Below the pieces are notes generated by a model. The model ran no database searches. It was not told the origin of the DNA and saw only the letters and a list, made by a program, of their open reading frames with translations. Positions 1 to 8,900 of a stretch of DNA of 28,412 nucleotides are shown here, one piece after another; the stretch's first letter is position 1, and the number at the start of each line of letters is the position of its first letter. The translations under genes and the position numbers were made by a program. This DNA is from CAZOMR01 sp964580655 (GTDB lineage: Bacteria > RBG-13-61-14 > CAZOMR01): positions 1 through 28,412 of the forward strand of contig CAZOMR010000009.1 of the NCBI GenBank assembly GCA_964580655.1. The letters run 5' to 3'.

Positions 1-21
1 ATTATATCATATTTCAAGGGG

Positions 22-915
22 TTAGGCGAAACAATTGTGCCCATCCCTCAGATAAATAAGTTTCTCATTATTTATTTCATCTCCATGGACAATTGCGTTT
101 CTCAGCTTATAAAAATCATATCCCCAGCAACCAACTAACGGGAAAACTATTTTTTCCCTTTTATTCTTTTCAAAATCATCAGTAGCTATCATTTCGGTCA
201 ATTTAGTCGCGAAACACAAACTCTTCTTTGATTCTTCCAAACCAAGAAGAATCTCAAATGCAGTTGCCATCATAACTATTTTAGAATCATATCTTAGATA
301 ATCACTTTGGATATGTGAGAAGAAAAACCACTCAAGACTTCTAAAAATACGATTTTTTAATTGAGTGTCATTACTTTTAAAAAGTCGGTCAAATATTTCT
401 ATAATTTTTTCATCTGGATTATCTGATCCTGATACTACAGACCACGGCTTTTGAAAACGAGCTTCTTCAAATTTTATAAGAGTATTTATTACATCGCCTT
501 CTTGAATGGCAATAGTTTTATGACCGGGATCAAAATTCTGATATGTAACAAGAAAGTTCAAGGAATTTAATATTTCATTAGGATTTGAAATAACTTGTTG
601 AATCGCCTTAGGACCCAGAATGCTGAGAGTTAAAGCATTTGCGGCATTATGAATTATCTCTTCTTCATATTTTTCTAATTCCCTGAAATTTAATTTATCA
701 ATCCAGCAGATAACAATAGTATCAACAGGCTCATTTTTATAATTGACATGCTTTTTAAAATAGTTATCTAGCCAATTAATTATTTCAGTATCTAAATTAT
801 TTTTATCAATATTATTCCATGGACAGAAAGTTACCGTACCAATAGTGATTTCTTCATCCAACCCGGCCCATGGGAGAAAAGATACTTGATATGGGTTTTT
901 GTCAGATTCAGTCAT
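22..915 (-). CDS. HEPN-domain (Apea-like) hypothetical protein, AT-rich
   Basis: A 297-residue protein of unknown function. Near its C-terminus (about residues 272-280) it carries the string YKLRNAIVHGDE, which contains the R-N-x3-H signature of HEPN-type RNases and is typical of Apea-like HEPN proteins. No signal peptide or membrane segment is seen. The gene is strikingly AT-rich compared with everything to its right, which suggests recent transfer. The start overlaps the end of the solute-binding-protein gene by 8 bases and has no clear Shine-Dalgarno, so translation may be coupled. The protein ends soon after the HEPN motif, so the C-terminus may be cut short. HEPN proteins are often toxins or defence effectors. 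That role is only a possibility here, since no antitoxin or NTase partner is visible. Confidence 0.65.
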   Translation of the reverse strand: MTESDKNPYQVSFLPWAGLDEEITIGTVTFCPWNNIDKNNLDTEIINWLDNYFKKHVNYKNEPVDTIVICWIDKLNFRELEKYEEEIIHNAANALTLSILGPKAIQQVISNPNEILNSLNFLVTYQNFDPGHKTIAIQEGDVINTLIKFEEARFQKPWSVVSGSDNPDEKIIEIFDRLFKSNDTQLKNRIFRSLEWFFFSHIQSDYLRYDSKIVMMATAFEILLGLEESKKSLCFATKLTEMIATDDFEKNKREKIVFPLVGCWGYDFYKLRNAIVHGDEINNEKLIYLRDGHNCFA

Positions 916-2260
916 TTTTTATTATTTTATCTTTCCCCGCGATCAATGCCACTGATTTTGCGAATTCCTTGATGGCCTGGTCTACGGTTCGTTTTCCTGT
1001 GATGACCTGTTCGGTCATGAGCTGGACCTGGAAGGAAATCTCGGGGTATTCCGGGAGTCCGGGTCTTGCGCGGGTTATGGGTACCAGGGTCTCGCCGCTC
1101 TTCGCTATGAAAGAATCAGCCTGGACTACCGGGAGCGCGGCGATGTCTTTTCTGGTGGGCGAAAAAGGGATGCGGGAGAAAAGCTTGCCAAGGTTCTGGG
1201 CGGAGTTGAGTTCAGCTATCACCTTCCATGCCATGTCCGGATGCTGGCAGTAAGGATTGATGATATGGCCGTTCCCGCCGGAGACACTCACGAACCGAGG
1301 CGCGCCCGGAGCACCGCTACCGGGAAACCTGGCCCATCCGATTCTTTCATCGCGGTCCGGGATGCCCCAGGGCCCGTCCGGCTTCAGCACGGCTGTATAA
1401 AACCATGTTCCCTCTGCATAGATCGCGATCCTGCCTTTCTGGAAGAGCTCAAAGGATTTCTCCCTCGCGTGGCTTGCTAACTGAAGCTCCACATCCGCCA
1501 AATTTTCAACGATGTAAATCCGGCGGTAGAATTCCAGCGTGCGTCTCAGCTCCGGGCTTTCCACCACCCATTTTTCAGCGTGCTCGTCATACAGCTTTCC
1601 TCCTGCGCCGAACAGCAACATGAGGAATCCCTGCATGGTCGTGGCCTCGCCCATAGTGAGCCCTGCATTGATCTGGAGCGGGATAATGTCGGGCTGGCTG
1701 GCCTTGATCTTCCGTGCCGCGTCTATGATCTCGTCCCAGTTTTTCGCCTGCCACGGAAGCTCTATACCCGCGGCCTCAAGGACAGGCCGATGATAAAAGA
1801 GCATACGGACATCCGTGAGGCGCATGATGAGATAGGTGCGGCCCTTGTAGCTACCCATCCTGCGCATTGAGTCATAAAGGTATCCCGCCTCCGGCCATGT
1901 CTCAAGATATTCATCAAGCGGAAGTATGAACCCGGGCTCAGCAAACTCCGGGATGCAAAACTGGTCGAACGCGATTATGTCCGCGCCCTTCTTGCTCTTG
2001 ATGTCAAGCGCGATCCGGGCCTTGAAATCCTCGTCCTTGACGCCCGCGGTTATAATCTTTATCTTTATCCCGAGATGATTCTCGATCTCCGGGATCAACT
2101 CGTCATACCAGTCCACGAACTGCGAATTCAGCCCCCCCCGAACCGCGTTCTCAAGAATGGTGATGGTGGTGACTTCCGGCTCCGGAGCCTGGCGAGAACA
2201 ACCGCTGATAATGAGAGACAAAAAAAGGGGGACCGGAACCAGGACTTTTTTCAGTCTCAA
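908..2260 (-). CDS. ABC transporter extracellular solute-binding lipoprotein (family 1, sugar type)
   Basis: Periplasmic binding lipoprotein of a CUT1-type ABC importer; the substrate is probably a sugar or oligosaccharide. The N-terminus has a basic start, a hydrophobic stretch and the lipobox LIISGC, giving lipid-modified Cys21. The mature part follows the family 1 fold (TILENAV first strand, ADIIAFDQF, GRTYLIM, GRIAIYAEGTWF, NGHIINPYCQHPDMAWKVI). A TTG start at 2260 is preferred over the upstream TTG at 2281: an AAAGGGGGA Shine-Dalgarno (2271-2279) sits about 9 bases before it and the result is a normal signal peptide. It lies about 28 bases after the AICAR transformylase gene. No permease or ATPase gene is in the window. 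Its last codons (KIIKND) are AT-rich and coincide with the composition border near 930, so the native 3' end may have been replaced. Confidence 0.85.
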   Translation of the reverse strand: MRLKKVLVPVPLFLSLIISGCSRQAPEPEVTTITILENAVRGGLNSQFVDWYDELIPEIENHLGIKIKIITAGVKDEDFKARIALDIKSKKGADIIAFDQFCIPEFAEPGFILPLDEYLETWPEAGYLYDSMRRMGSYKGRTYLIMRLTDVRMLFYHRPVLEAAGIELPWQAKNWDEIIDAARKIKASQPDIIPLQINAGLTMGEATTMQGFLMLLFGAGGKLYDEHAEKWVVESPELRRTLEFYRRIYIVENLADVELQLASHAREKSFELFQKGRIAIYAEGTWFYTAVLKPDGPWGIPDRDERIGWARFPGSGAPGAPRFVSVSGGNGHIINPYCQHPDMAWKVIAELNSAQNLGKLFSRIPFSPTRKDIAALPVVQADSFIAKSGETLVPITRARPGLPEYPEISFQVQLMTEQVITGKRTVDQAIKEFAKSVALIAGKDKIIKND

Positions 2261-2288
2261 TGCGGCTGTTCCCCCTTTCAAGGTTGGC

Positions 2289-3542
2289 TTAGTGCTTGAA
2301 GCTCCGCTGTCCGGTATAGACCATGGTGGCCTTGAACTCGTTGCATGCCTCTATGCTCTCGAAGTCTCGCTCGGACCCTCCCGGCTGGATCACCGAAGTC
2401 ACGCCCTCTTTCAGCCCTACGAGAACTCCGTCGCGAAACGGGAAGAAAGCATCGGAGACCATTGCCGACCCGATAAGCCCGCCTTTCTCTTTCGCTACAC
2501 GCTCATCTATCTCCTTTTTGATCTCCTCGTCCTTTAGCTCGTTGTATGGCGTGCCGGTCTGGATAAAGCAGTACCTGTCCGCGAGCTTCCTGTAAGCCTT
2601 GTCCCTCGCTATCTCTGCCACGCCGACCCTGTCCTGCTCGCCTGTCCCGATGCCCACGGTTACCTGGTCCTTGACAAAAATAACCGAGTTGGATGTGACC
2701 CCGGCCTCCACCAGCCACCCGAAGAGCATGTCCTCATACTCCTTATCCGTGGGAGAGCGTTTGATCTTGTAGGTCTTGCCCTTGTACTCGCACTCTGCAA
2801 GCCTCAGGTCTTCATCTTTTCTCGCCTGCGGGACGAACGACCACTGCACTATCTGGCCCCCGTCAACAAGGCTCTTGAACTCCACAAACCTCTGCCCCAC
2901 CCATTCCTGAAGCCGCGAGATGTTCTTGATCTGCATCACGCGCAGGTTTTTCTTCTTCGCGAAGATAGAAAGCACGCCCTGTTCAAATTCCGGTGCCACC
3001 ACAACCTCGGCGTAGCGCTTGAGAATCTCTTCAGCAGTATCTTTATCCACCGGCCTGTTGAGCGCGATGGCCCCGCCGAATGCCGCAACCCTGTCCGCCA
3101 GGTCCGCCTTGACATAAGCCTCGGAAAGACTATCCGCCCGGGCCACCCCACAGGGGTTATTGTGCTTTACTATCACGGCCGTGGGCTTGTCCGTGAAATA
3201 GCGCAGGATGTTGAGCGAGTTATCCGCATCCGTGATGTTCGTCTTGCCGGGGTGCTTGCCTGACTGGAGCAGTTCCACCTCGCTCGCAAGATACCTCCCC
3301 GGCTGGATCAAACGGGTATCCCCTAAAACCAGGTTCCCGTTCACGAGCTTATACATGGCCGCTTCCTGGCCAGGGTTCTCGCCATAGCGCAGGCCCTTGT
3401 TAACGCCCTCTATCACCCAGCTCGCCTTCTCGTACAAAAGTGTCTGCCGCTTGTCATGCTCGTCAATAAAGCTGATCTCCATCCTGGGCGGAAAATGGTC
3501 GTCCATGATGGTCTTGTACATCTTTTTCAAATCCAGGGCCAT
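2289..3542 (-). CDS. purH: AICAR formyltransferase, stand-alone C-terminal half of PurH
   Basis: Phosphoribosylaminoimidazolecarboxamide formyltransferase: transfers a formyl group from 10-formyl-tetrahydrofolate to AICAR, giving FAICAR, the penultimate step of IMP synthesis in the cytosol. At 417 residues it matches only the transformylase half of bifunctional PurH. Visible motifs are LRYGENP (51-57), the catalytic KHNNPCG (126-132), DKDTAEEI, DAFFPFRDGV and the C-terminal IQPGGS...TGQRSFKH. The ATG start has a good AAGGAGG about 9 bases upstream. The cyclohydrolase half lies just upstream as a separate gene with a 21-base gap. This is not a frameshift artefact, because each ORF has its own ribosome-binding site and start. 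Other bacteria of this group also split PurH. Confidence 0.93.
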   Translation of the reverse strand: MALDLKKMYKTIMDDHFPPRMEISFIDEHDKRQTLLYEKASWVIEGVNKGLRYGENPGQEAAMYKLVNGNLVLGDTRLIQPGRYLASEVELLQSGKHPGKTNITDADNSLNILRYFTDKPTAVIVKHNNPCGVARADSLSEAYVKADLADRVAAFGGAIALNRPVDKDTAEEILKRYAEVVVAPEFEQGVLSIFAKKKNLRVMQIKNISRLQEWVGQRFVEFKSLVDGGQIVQWSFVPQARKDEDLRLAECEYKGKTYKIKRSPTDKEYEDMLFGWLVEAGVTSNSVIFVKDQVTVGIGTGEQDRVGVAEIARDKAYRKLADRYCFIQTGTPYNELKDEEIKKEIDERVAKEKGGLIGSAMVSDAFFPFRDGVLVGLKEGVTSVIQPGGSERDFESIEACNEFKATMVYTGQRSFKH

Positions 3543-3563
3543 GGAATACTACCTCCTTACATT

Positions 3564-4250
3564 TCATCTAACCAATTCAGGATATGCCTTCTCCACCTGG
3601 CTGATGTCGGTTTCGGCCAGGTAATCCGAGATAGCCCGGTCATAGCTCGCTGTGTGCTCAAAAGCCTTGCGCGCTAATTCATACCTGAGAGCTAGCCCGA
3701 TTTTTCCCCCCTTGACCTTTAACTCTTTTAGAACACGGGGATAGTCCGCTGGGTCAACCACCGGGGCCACCCGCAGGAAGTTCTTGGCCGAGGCCCGGAT
3801 CATGCTCGGCCCCCCGATGTCTATATTGGCCCTGGCTTCCTCCGGGGTCACCCCGGGCTTTGCGATGGTCTCGCGGAAAGGATACAAGTTCACCACAACC
3901 ATATCAATGGCCGAGGCGTTGGTCCTTTTTAAGTCCTCAGCATGGGCGTCATTATAGGTCTCGCTTAAAAGGCCCAGGTAGATTTTGAAATCCAGTGTCT
4001 TGACCAGCCCTCCCTGCATCTCCGGCTGGCCAGTATACTCCGATACCTGCTTCAAGTGATCCCTCGACTTATCCCCGAGAACCTGCTCCAGCCGCGAAAA
4101 AGTCCCCCCGGTGGAATAGATCATCAACCCAGGGCATGTCTCAACAAGAGCCGGAATAAAGCTTTCCAGCCCGGCCTTGTCAGAGACGCTCACAAGCACA
4201 TGCCGCACCTCAATCTCGGCATCAATCTTCGTGACAATGTTCTTCGCCAT
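3564..4250 (-). CDS. purH: IMP cyclohydrolase, stand-alone N-terminal half of PurH
   Basis: IMP cyclohydrolase closes the FAICAR ring to give IMP. The 228-residue protein corresponds to the N-terminal MGS-like domain of PurH: VLVSVSDKAGLESFIPAL, YSTGGTFSRL, DMVVVNLYPF, IDIGGPSMIRASAKN and VVDPADYPRVL are all present. The usual TLHPKIHGG segment reads VKTLDFKIYLGLLSE, so this active-site loop differs from the enterobacterial form. The ATG at 4250 is chosen over the one at 4256 because AAAGGAGG then has a 7-base spacing. The transformylase gene follows 21 bases later and the NYN gene ends 17 bases before. The two proteins probably form a complex replacing bifunctional PurH. Confidence 0.9.
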   Translation of the reverse strand: MAKNIVTKIDAEIEVRHVLVSVSDKAGLESFIPALVETCPGLMIYSTGGTFSRLEQVLGDKSRDHLKQVSEYTGQPEMQGGLVKTLDFKIYLGLLSETYNDAHAEDLKRTNASAIDMVVVNLYPFRETIAKPGVTPEEARANIDIGGPSMIRASAKNFLRVAPVVDPADYPRVLKELKVKGGKIGLALRYELARKAFEHTASYDRAISDYLAETDISQVEKAYPELVR

Positions 4251-4267
4251 CTTCATTCCTCCTTTTA

Positions 4268-4825
4268 TTAAACTACTTCTCCTGGACCCTTCTCAAACTC
4301 CTGCTGGTAATCTTCCAGATACAAAATCGGGATATTTTTTTCCTCGCAGATCTCCTGTATCTCCCGGGACAGGGACCATCTCCAGCTTACCAGCTCTACC
4401 TTGCAACCCGCGTTTCTCACCTCCAGTATCGCGTCTCGATAGTCCCTATCACCGCTTACTATTATCGCTGTCTCGAAGACATTGTTGCGCAGGTCCTTGA
4501 GCAATTGCGTGACCAGTCCCACATCCACGCCCTTCTCGCTGGGAACGATCTCCTCGTGGTTGCATTCACCGCAGGTTATCCTGCGAACCCCCAACTGAAA
4601 TAGATGAAGCTGGTAACCCAACTCACGGCGCAATGCCTGGTAAAAATAATTCTGCTTGTCCCGCGGATTGGATTCCTCGCTAGCGAAAAAATGCGTCTCC
4701 CAGATCGAACCATCCTTTTCTAGGTACTCGTGAATTTTTTTGTAGCTGTGCCGCCATCCCGATTTCTTGCAACCACGAAAAATATTGGAATTGTCTATAT
4801 ACATTATCGCTTTGCCCCTTGGCAT
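4268..4825 (-). CDS. NYN-domain nuclease (LabA/DUF88-like)
   Basis: A 185-residue protein with the NYN (PIN-like) metal-dependent nuclease fold. The acidic residues expected of the active site are visible: MYIDNSN (Asp11), EKGVDVGL (Asp101) and VSGDRDY (Asp126, Asp128). This places it with LabA/DUF88 proteins, presumed RNases whose targets are mostly unknown. A CGEC pair (Cys85, Cys88) inside the domain is too little for a zinc ribbon by itself but could bind metal. There is no signal peptide, so it is cytosolic. Start: the ATG at 4825 follows AAGGAGGTG with good spacing; the GTG at 4834 lies inside that ribosome-binding site. It sits between panE and the purine genes in one co-directional run. 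Its role there is unknown. Confidence 0.85.
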   Translation of the reverse strand: MPRGKAIMYIDNSNIFRGCKKSGWRHSYKKIHEYLEKDGSIWETHFFASEESNPRDKQNYFYQALRRELGYQLHLFQLGVRRITCGECNHEEIVPSEKGVDVGLVTQLLKDLRNNVFETAIIVSGDRDYRDAILEVRNAGCKVELVSWRWSLSREIQEICEEKNIPILYLEDYQQEFEKGPGEVV

Positions 4826-4885
4826 CTTTAACACCTCCTTGAATTTAATCCAGCTTTTTTCTTAAAAAGACACGAACTCCGTGCG

Positions 4886-5827
4886 TCACCCCCTTTCATT
4901 GTCCGGGACCTGGTCCGCGTAGCTTTGCTCCAGGGCCTTTACAACACGCCACAAAACCTCATTCACCGGCGCGCTCAAGCCCATCCTCTTTGCCGCATTC
5001 ATAACCGCGCCGTTTATCTCGTCAATCTCCGTTCGCCTTCTTGCCCGCACATCCTGGAGCATGCTGGAGATGTTCTCCCCTGTTGCACGGGCCACCTCCT
5101 TCACGCGCGCAACCGCATCAGGATATAATAACCTGATGCCCATCCGTGCGCAGACCTCAGCCGCCTCAAGAACCGCTTTCTCCAATACCGCGCCGGTTCC
5201 TTCGTATTCCAACAGCTTGCCGTTTTGAAGTCTGGTAAGCGCGGTCAGGGCGTTTATCCCCACATTGATTATAACCTTGCTCCAGATCAGGCCTTCAAGA
5301 TCATCTGTAACCCGCGTTTCGATTCCGCTCGCCCTGAACAGGTCTGCTATCCTTTCCGCACACTCTGTGCCGCGGCCTGGCTCGCCGATCACGGACTCTC
5401 CCTGTCCAGCGTGCCGGATATGCCCCGGGCCGATGACATTGGCCCCCTGAGCGGTCGTGCCGCCAAGCACACGCTCCTCGCCCAGGAATTCCATCATGGT
5501 CTCTACATTTCCCAGTCCGTTTTGCAGGGAAAGCACCAGGGTTTCCTTGCCAATCATAGCGAGTGCCTGCTCGGCCGCGGTCTTTGTGGCGTAGGCCTTC
5601 ACGCAGATTATGATCAGGTCAGGGTGTTCTATCTCCAGGGGATTTACTGTAACCGGAACCTTTGTCTGCAGGATTCCTTCCTTGGTCTCAACGCGGATGC
5701 CCTCGTGTGCTATCAGGCTCGCACGCTCCGGCCTGTAATCCAGGAGCCAGACCTCGTTTTCGGATTGAGAAAGAAAATACCCGAACAGGCAACCCATAGC
5801 ACCCGGCCCGATAATCGCAACTTTCAT
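4886..5827 (-). CDS. panE: 2-dehydropantoate 2-reductase (ketopantoate reductase)
   Basis: Ketopantoate reductase (PanE/ApbA family) reduces 2-dehydropantoate to pantoate with NADPH, a step of pantothenate and CoA synthesis. The 313-residue length is normal. The N-terminal Rossmann fold shows GPGAMG (7-12). The catalytic lysine is Lys184 in IWSKVIINVGINALTALT. The C-terminal helical domain has ENISSMLQDV and the conserved Glu in RRTEIDEINGAV (about 267-270). The ATG at 5827 has GAGGT upstream and lies about 10 bases after the predicted transcription start of the promoter at 5844-5872. It is probably the first gene of the run toward the NYN and purine genes; about 60 bases separate it from the NYN gene. 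Some family members act on other 2-keto acids, so exact substrate is inferred. Confidence 0.9.
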   Translation of the reverse strand: MKVAIIGPGAMGCLFGYFLSQSENEVWLLDYRPERASLIAHEGIRVETKEGILQTKVPVTVNPLEIEHPDLIIICVKAYATKTAAEQALAMIGKETLVLSLQNGLGNVETMMEFLGEERVLGGTTAQGANVIGPGHIRHAGQGESVIGEPGRGTECAERIADLFRASGIETRVTDDLEGLIWSKVIINVGINALTALTRLQNGKLLEYEGTGAVLEKAVLEAAEVCARMGIRLLYPDAVARVKEVARATGENISSMLQDVRARRRTEIDEINGAVMNAAKRMGLSAPVNEVLWRVVKALEQSYADQVPDNERG

Positions 5828-5843
5828 ATTGAACCTCTATGCA

Positions 5844-5872
5844 AAAATAGCGCAAGCTGGCAAGCGCGTCAA
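5844..5872 (-). promoter_or_regulatory. Putative sigma-70 promoter for panE
   Basis: On the minus strand, TTGACG (5867-5872) is separated by exactly 17 bases from TATTTT (5844-5849). Initiation would fall near 5837, giving a leader of only about 10 bases before the panE ATG. It is back-to-back with a promoter for the plus-strand operon. Visual match only. Confidence 0.5.
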
Positions 5873-5896
5873 GTCGCGTTCCCTCGTCCCCCTTCA

Positions 5897-5925
5897 TTGA
5901 CTTGGCCTTATGCCTTGGCTAGAAT
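5897..5925 (+). promoter_or_regulatory. Putative sigma-70 promoter for the EndoQ-UvrD operon
   Basis: TTGACT (5897-5902), a 17-base spacer and TAGAAT (5920-5925) form a near-consensus promoter. Initiation would be near 5932. This helps decide the start of the next gene: an in-frame ATG at 5910 lies inside the promoter spacer, so the ATG at 5943, preceded by AGGGA, is the likely start. Confidence 0.55.
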
Positions 5926-5942
5926 TCAACCAGGGAATCCAG

Positions 5943-8900
5943 ATGCGATTTGTAGCGGATATTCATATCCATTCCCGCTTTTCACGGGCCACGAGCCGTG
6001 ATCTTGACCTTGAACACCTGGAGCTATGGGCCATGCGTAAAGGCGTGACCGTGGTCGGAACCGGGGACTTCACTTATCCCGCATGGTTTTCGGAGATCAA
6101 GGACAGGCTCGAGCCTGCGGAGCCGGGCCTTTTTCGCTTGAAGGCCGATCGCAGCTCCTCCGGATCCTTCGGACATGCCGATGATTCCTGGACACCTGCC
6201 TCGCATTTGCCTGTCCGGTTCATGCTGAGTGTGGAGATCTCAAACATCTACAAGAAAGGCGGCCGTGTGCGAAAGGTGCATAATCTTATCCTGGCCCCGG
6301 ACATGGAAAGTGCGGAGAAGATCAATCTGGCTCTGGAGCGCATCGGCAACATACGCTCGGACGGACGGCCCATCCTGGGGCTGGACTCGAAAGACCTTCT
6401 TGAGATCGTGCTGGAGAGCTCGGAGGGTTCTTTCCTTATTCCAGCACATATCTGGACTCCGTGGTTTTCCATGCTGGGTTCCAAGTCCGGGTTTGATTCC
6501 GTGGAAGAATGCTTCGAGGACCTCGCTCCGCATATCTTCGCCCTGGAGACCGGTCTCAGCTCTGATCCGGCAATGAACTGGCGGCTTTCCAGCCTGGACC
6601 GCTACGCACTGGTATCTAATTCCGACGCGCACTCTGCGCCGAATCTTGCACGGGAGGCTAATGTATTCAACACGGACCTGTCCTTCTTCGCCATCCGCAA
6701 AGCCCTGGAAAGCCGCGATCCCGAGCGGTATCTTGGCACGATCGAGTTTTTTCCTCAGGAAGGAAAATATCATTTCGACGGGCACCGCAAGTGCAACATG
6801 TGTCTGTCTCCACGCGAGACGCGCAAGCGCGGCGGCCTTTGCCCCGTGTGCGACAAGCCGGTGACTGTCGGGGTGATGCACCGAATCGAGGAGTTGGCCG
6901 ACCGGGACCTCGGGATAAAGCCTTCAGGCGCACCAGACTATCGCAGTCTTATCCCGCTTCCGGAGATCATCTCTGAGATAGTTCAGGTGGGAAAGGCCAG
7001 CAAGAAGGTGATGGGTGAATACATCCGTCTGCTAGAGCGTCTTGGGCCGGAGCTTGCAATACTTGAGCGGATGCCGATTGAGGACATCGCGGCTGAGTCC
7101 GAGCTTGTGGCCGAGGCGATCCGCAGGATGCGCGTGGGAAAAGTCATCATCAAGGAAGGCTATGACGGAGAATACGGAACCATCACACTATTCGAGAAGG
7201 GGGAGCTAAAGAGCCTTTCATCCCAGATGATGCTTTTTGCCGGGAAGAGCAGACCAGCGAAAGAGGAAAAAAAGGGCTCCGAGAGAATTATCCCTGAAAG
7301 CACGCCTGGAACACCCGGCCATTTAGATCAGGAAAATCCTCATCATCCTTCTCCTTCTTCCTTCAGCAAGGTCTCGCCGCAGGCTTCGGCTTCACCGCTG
7401 ATGGCCGGGCTCAACCCGGAGCAAGTGCAGGCGGTGAAGGCGGAACGAGGCCCGATAATGATCGTGGCCGGACCCGGCGCGGGCAAGACCAGGACACTCA
7501 CCCATCGCATCGCATACCTGATTCTGGAAAAAGGAGTCCGTCCGGAGAAGACCCTTGCCATCACCTTTACCAACAAGGCTAAAGATGAAATGGCAGAGAG
7601 GCTTCGGGTGTTGATCACGGAGCCGGAGGCATATAGCGTGATCACGATCAAGACCTTTCACAGCCTTGGCCTTCTCATCATCAGGGAAGAGGCCGAGGGA
7701 TTGGGCCTTCCGCCGAACCCTGTCATCCTCAGTGAGGATCAACGGCTGGAGGTTCTCTCGGAGATTACAGGTACTCGCTCGCGGATGAATCTGCGACCGG
7801 CGCTCACGCAGGTATCGAATGCAAAGCAAATGCTTATCCTGCCGGATGACTTGCCTGAAGGGCCGCGGAAAGAGGAGTGGGAATCCGAAGGGTCTGGAGA
7901 ATTTGCGGCTTTCTATCGCGCATACCAGGAATCTCTGAAAAAGAACCATGCCCTGGATTTCGATGATCTGATCCTGGTCCCGGTGCGACTGTTTAAAGCA
8001 AATGAGGCTATCCGCAGGAGGTGGCAGGCAAGATTTGATTCCATCTCCATTGACGAGTATCAGGACTTGAACCACGCACAATATGAACTGGTCAAGCTGA
8101 TCTCGCGTTCGGGCGAGAATCTCTGCGTGATCGGGGACCCGGATCAGTCCATATACGGTTTCCGCGGCTCGGAGGTCAAGTATTTTTTCAGTTTCTCGAA
8201 AGACTATCCCGGGTCTAAAATTTTTCATCTGGAGAAGAATTACCGGTCTTCCGAGTGCATCCTGAAGGCTTCTCAACAGGTGATCATACATCTTTCGAAT
8301 CCGGAGAGGCCGAGGTTTTTCTCGGATGTTCCCGGTCCAAAGCTCGCACTGGCCGAGCTTGCGAGCGAGAGGGCGGAAGCGGAGTTTGTAGTCCACCAGA
8401 TCGAGCAGATGGTTGGCGGGACAGGGTTCTTCTCGCTTGACTCAGGCAGGGTGGACTCGCGGGAAGATGCAGGGGGGATGAGCTTTTCCGAATTCGCAGT
8501 GCTCTATCGAATGGATGCACTGAGCAAGCCGTTCCTGGAGGCTTTTGAGCGGTCCGGAATTCCTTTTCAGAAAGTCGGGGACGCGCCTTTGGCCAGTGAG
8601 GATGTTAAGCCCCTGCTTGCGGTTCTTGGTTTTCTCATGATGCCGGATTGCGAGATAACCGCCAGGGGCGCACTGGAGTTCCTGCTCGCCAAAGAAGGGC
8701 CGGAGGCGTTTCAAAAATTCTCGGCATTTTGCCGGAAACAAAACCTGCCTTTATGGGAGGGTCTAAAGAAGAGGCACAGGGAACTGGCAGGCCACCTGCA
8801 AAATCTAAAAAGCCAAATCGGGAAAACATTGATAGCCGACTTGATTGACGGGGTACTCGATCTTCCGCACTTTCCCCTGCCAAAAAGCGACAGCCTCATC

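Noticed and set aside
2261..2281. Upstream TTG start for the solute-binding lipoprotein
   Set aside because: It would place the ribosome-binding site inside the coding region and add seven residues before a normal signal peptide.
5225..6001. 258-codon open frame on the plus strand across panE
   Set aside because: Antisense to panE and crossing both divergent promoters; no motif.
7392..8396. 334-codon open frame on the minus strand inside the fusion gene
   Set aside because: Antisense to intact helicase motifs and rich in Arg, Leu and Pro without domain signatures.
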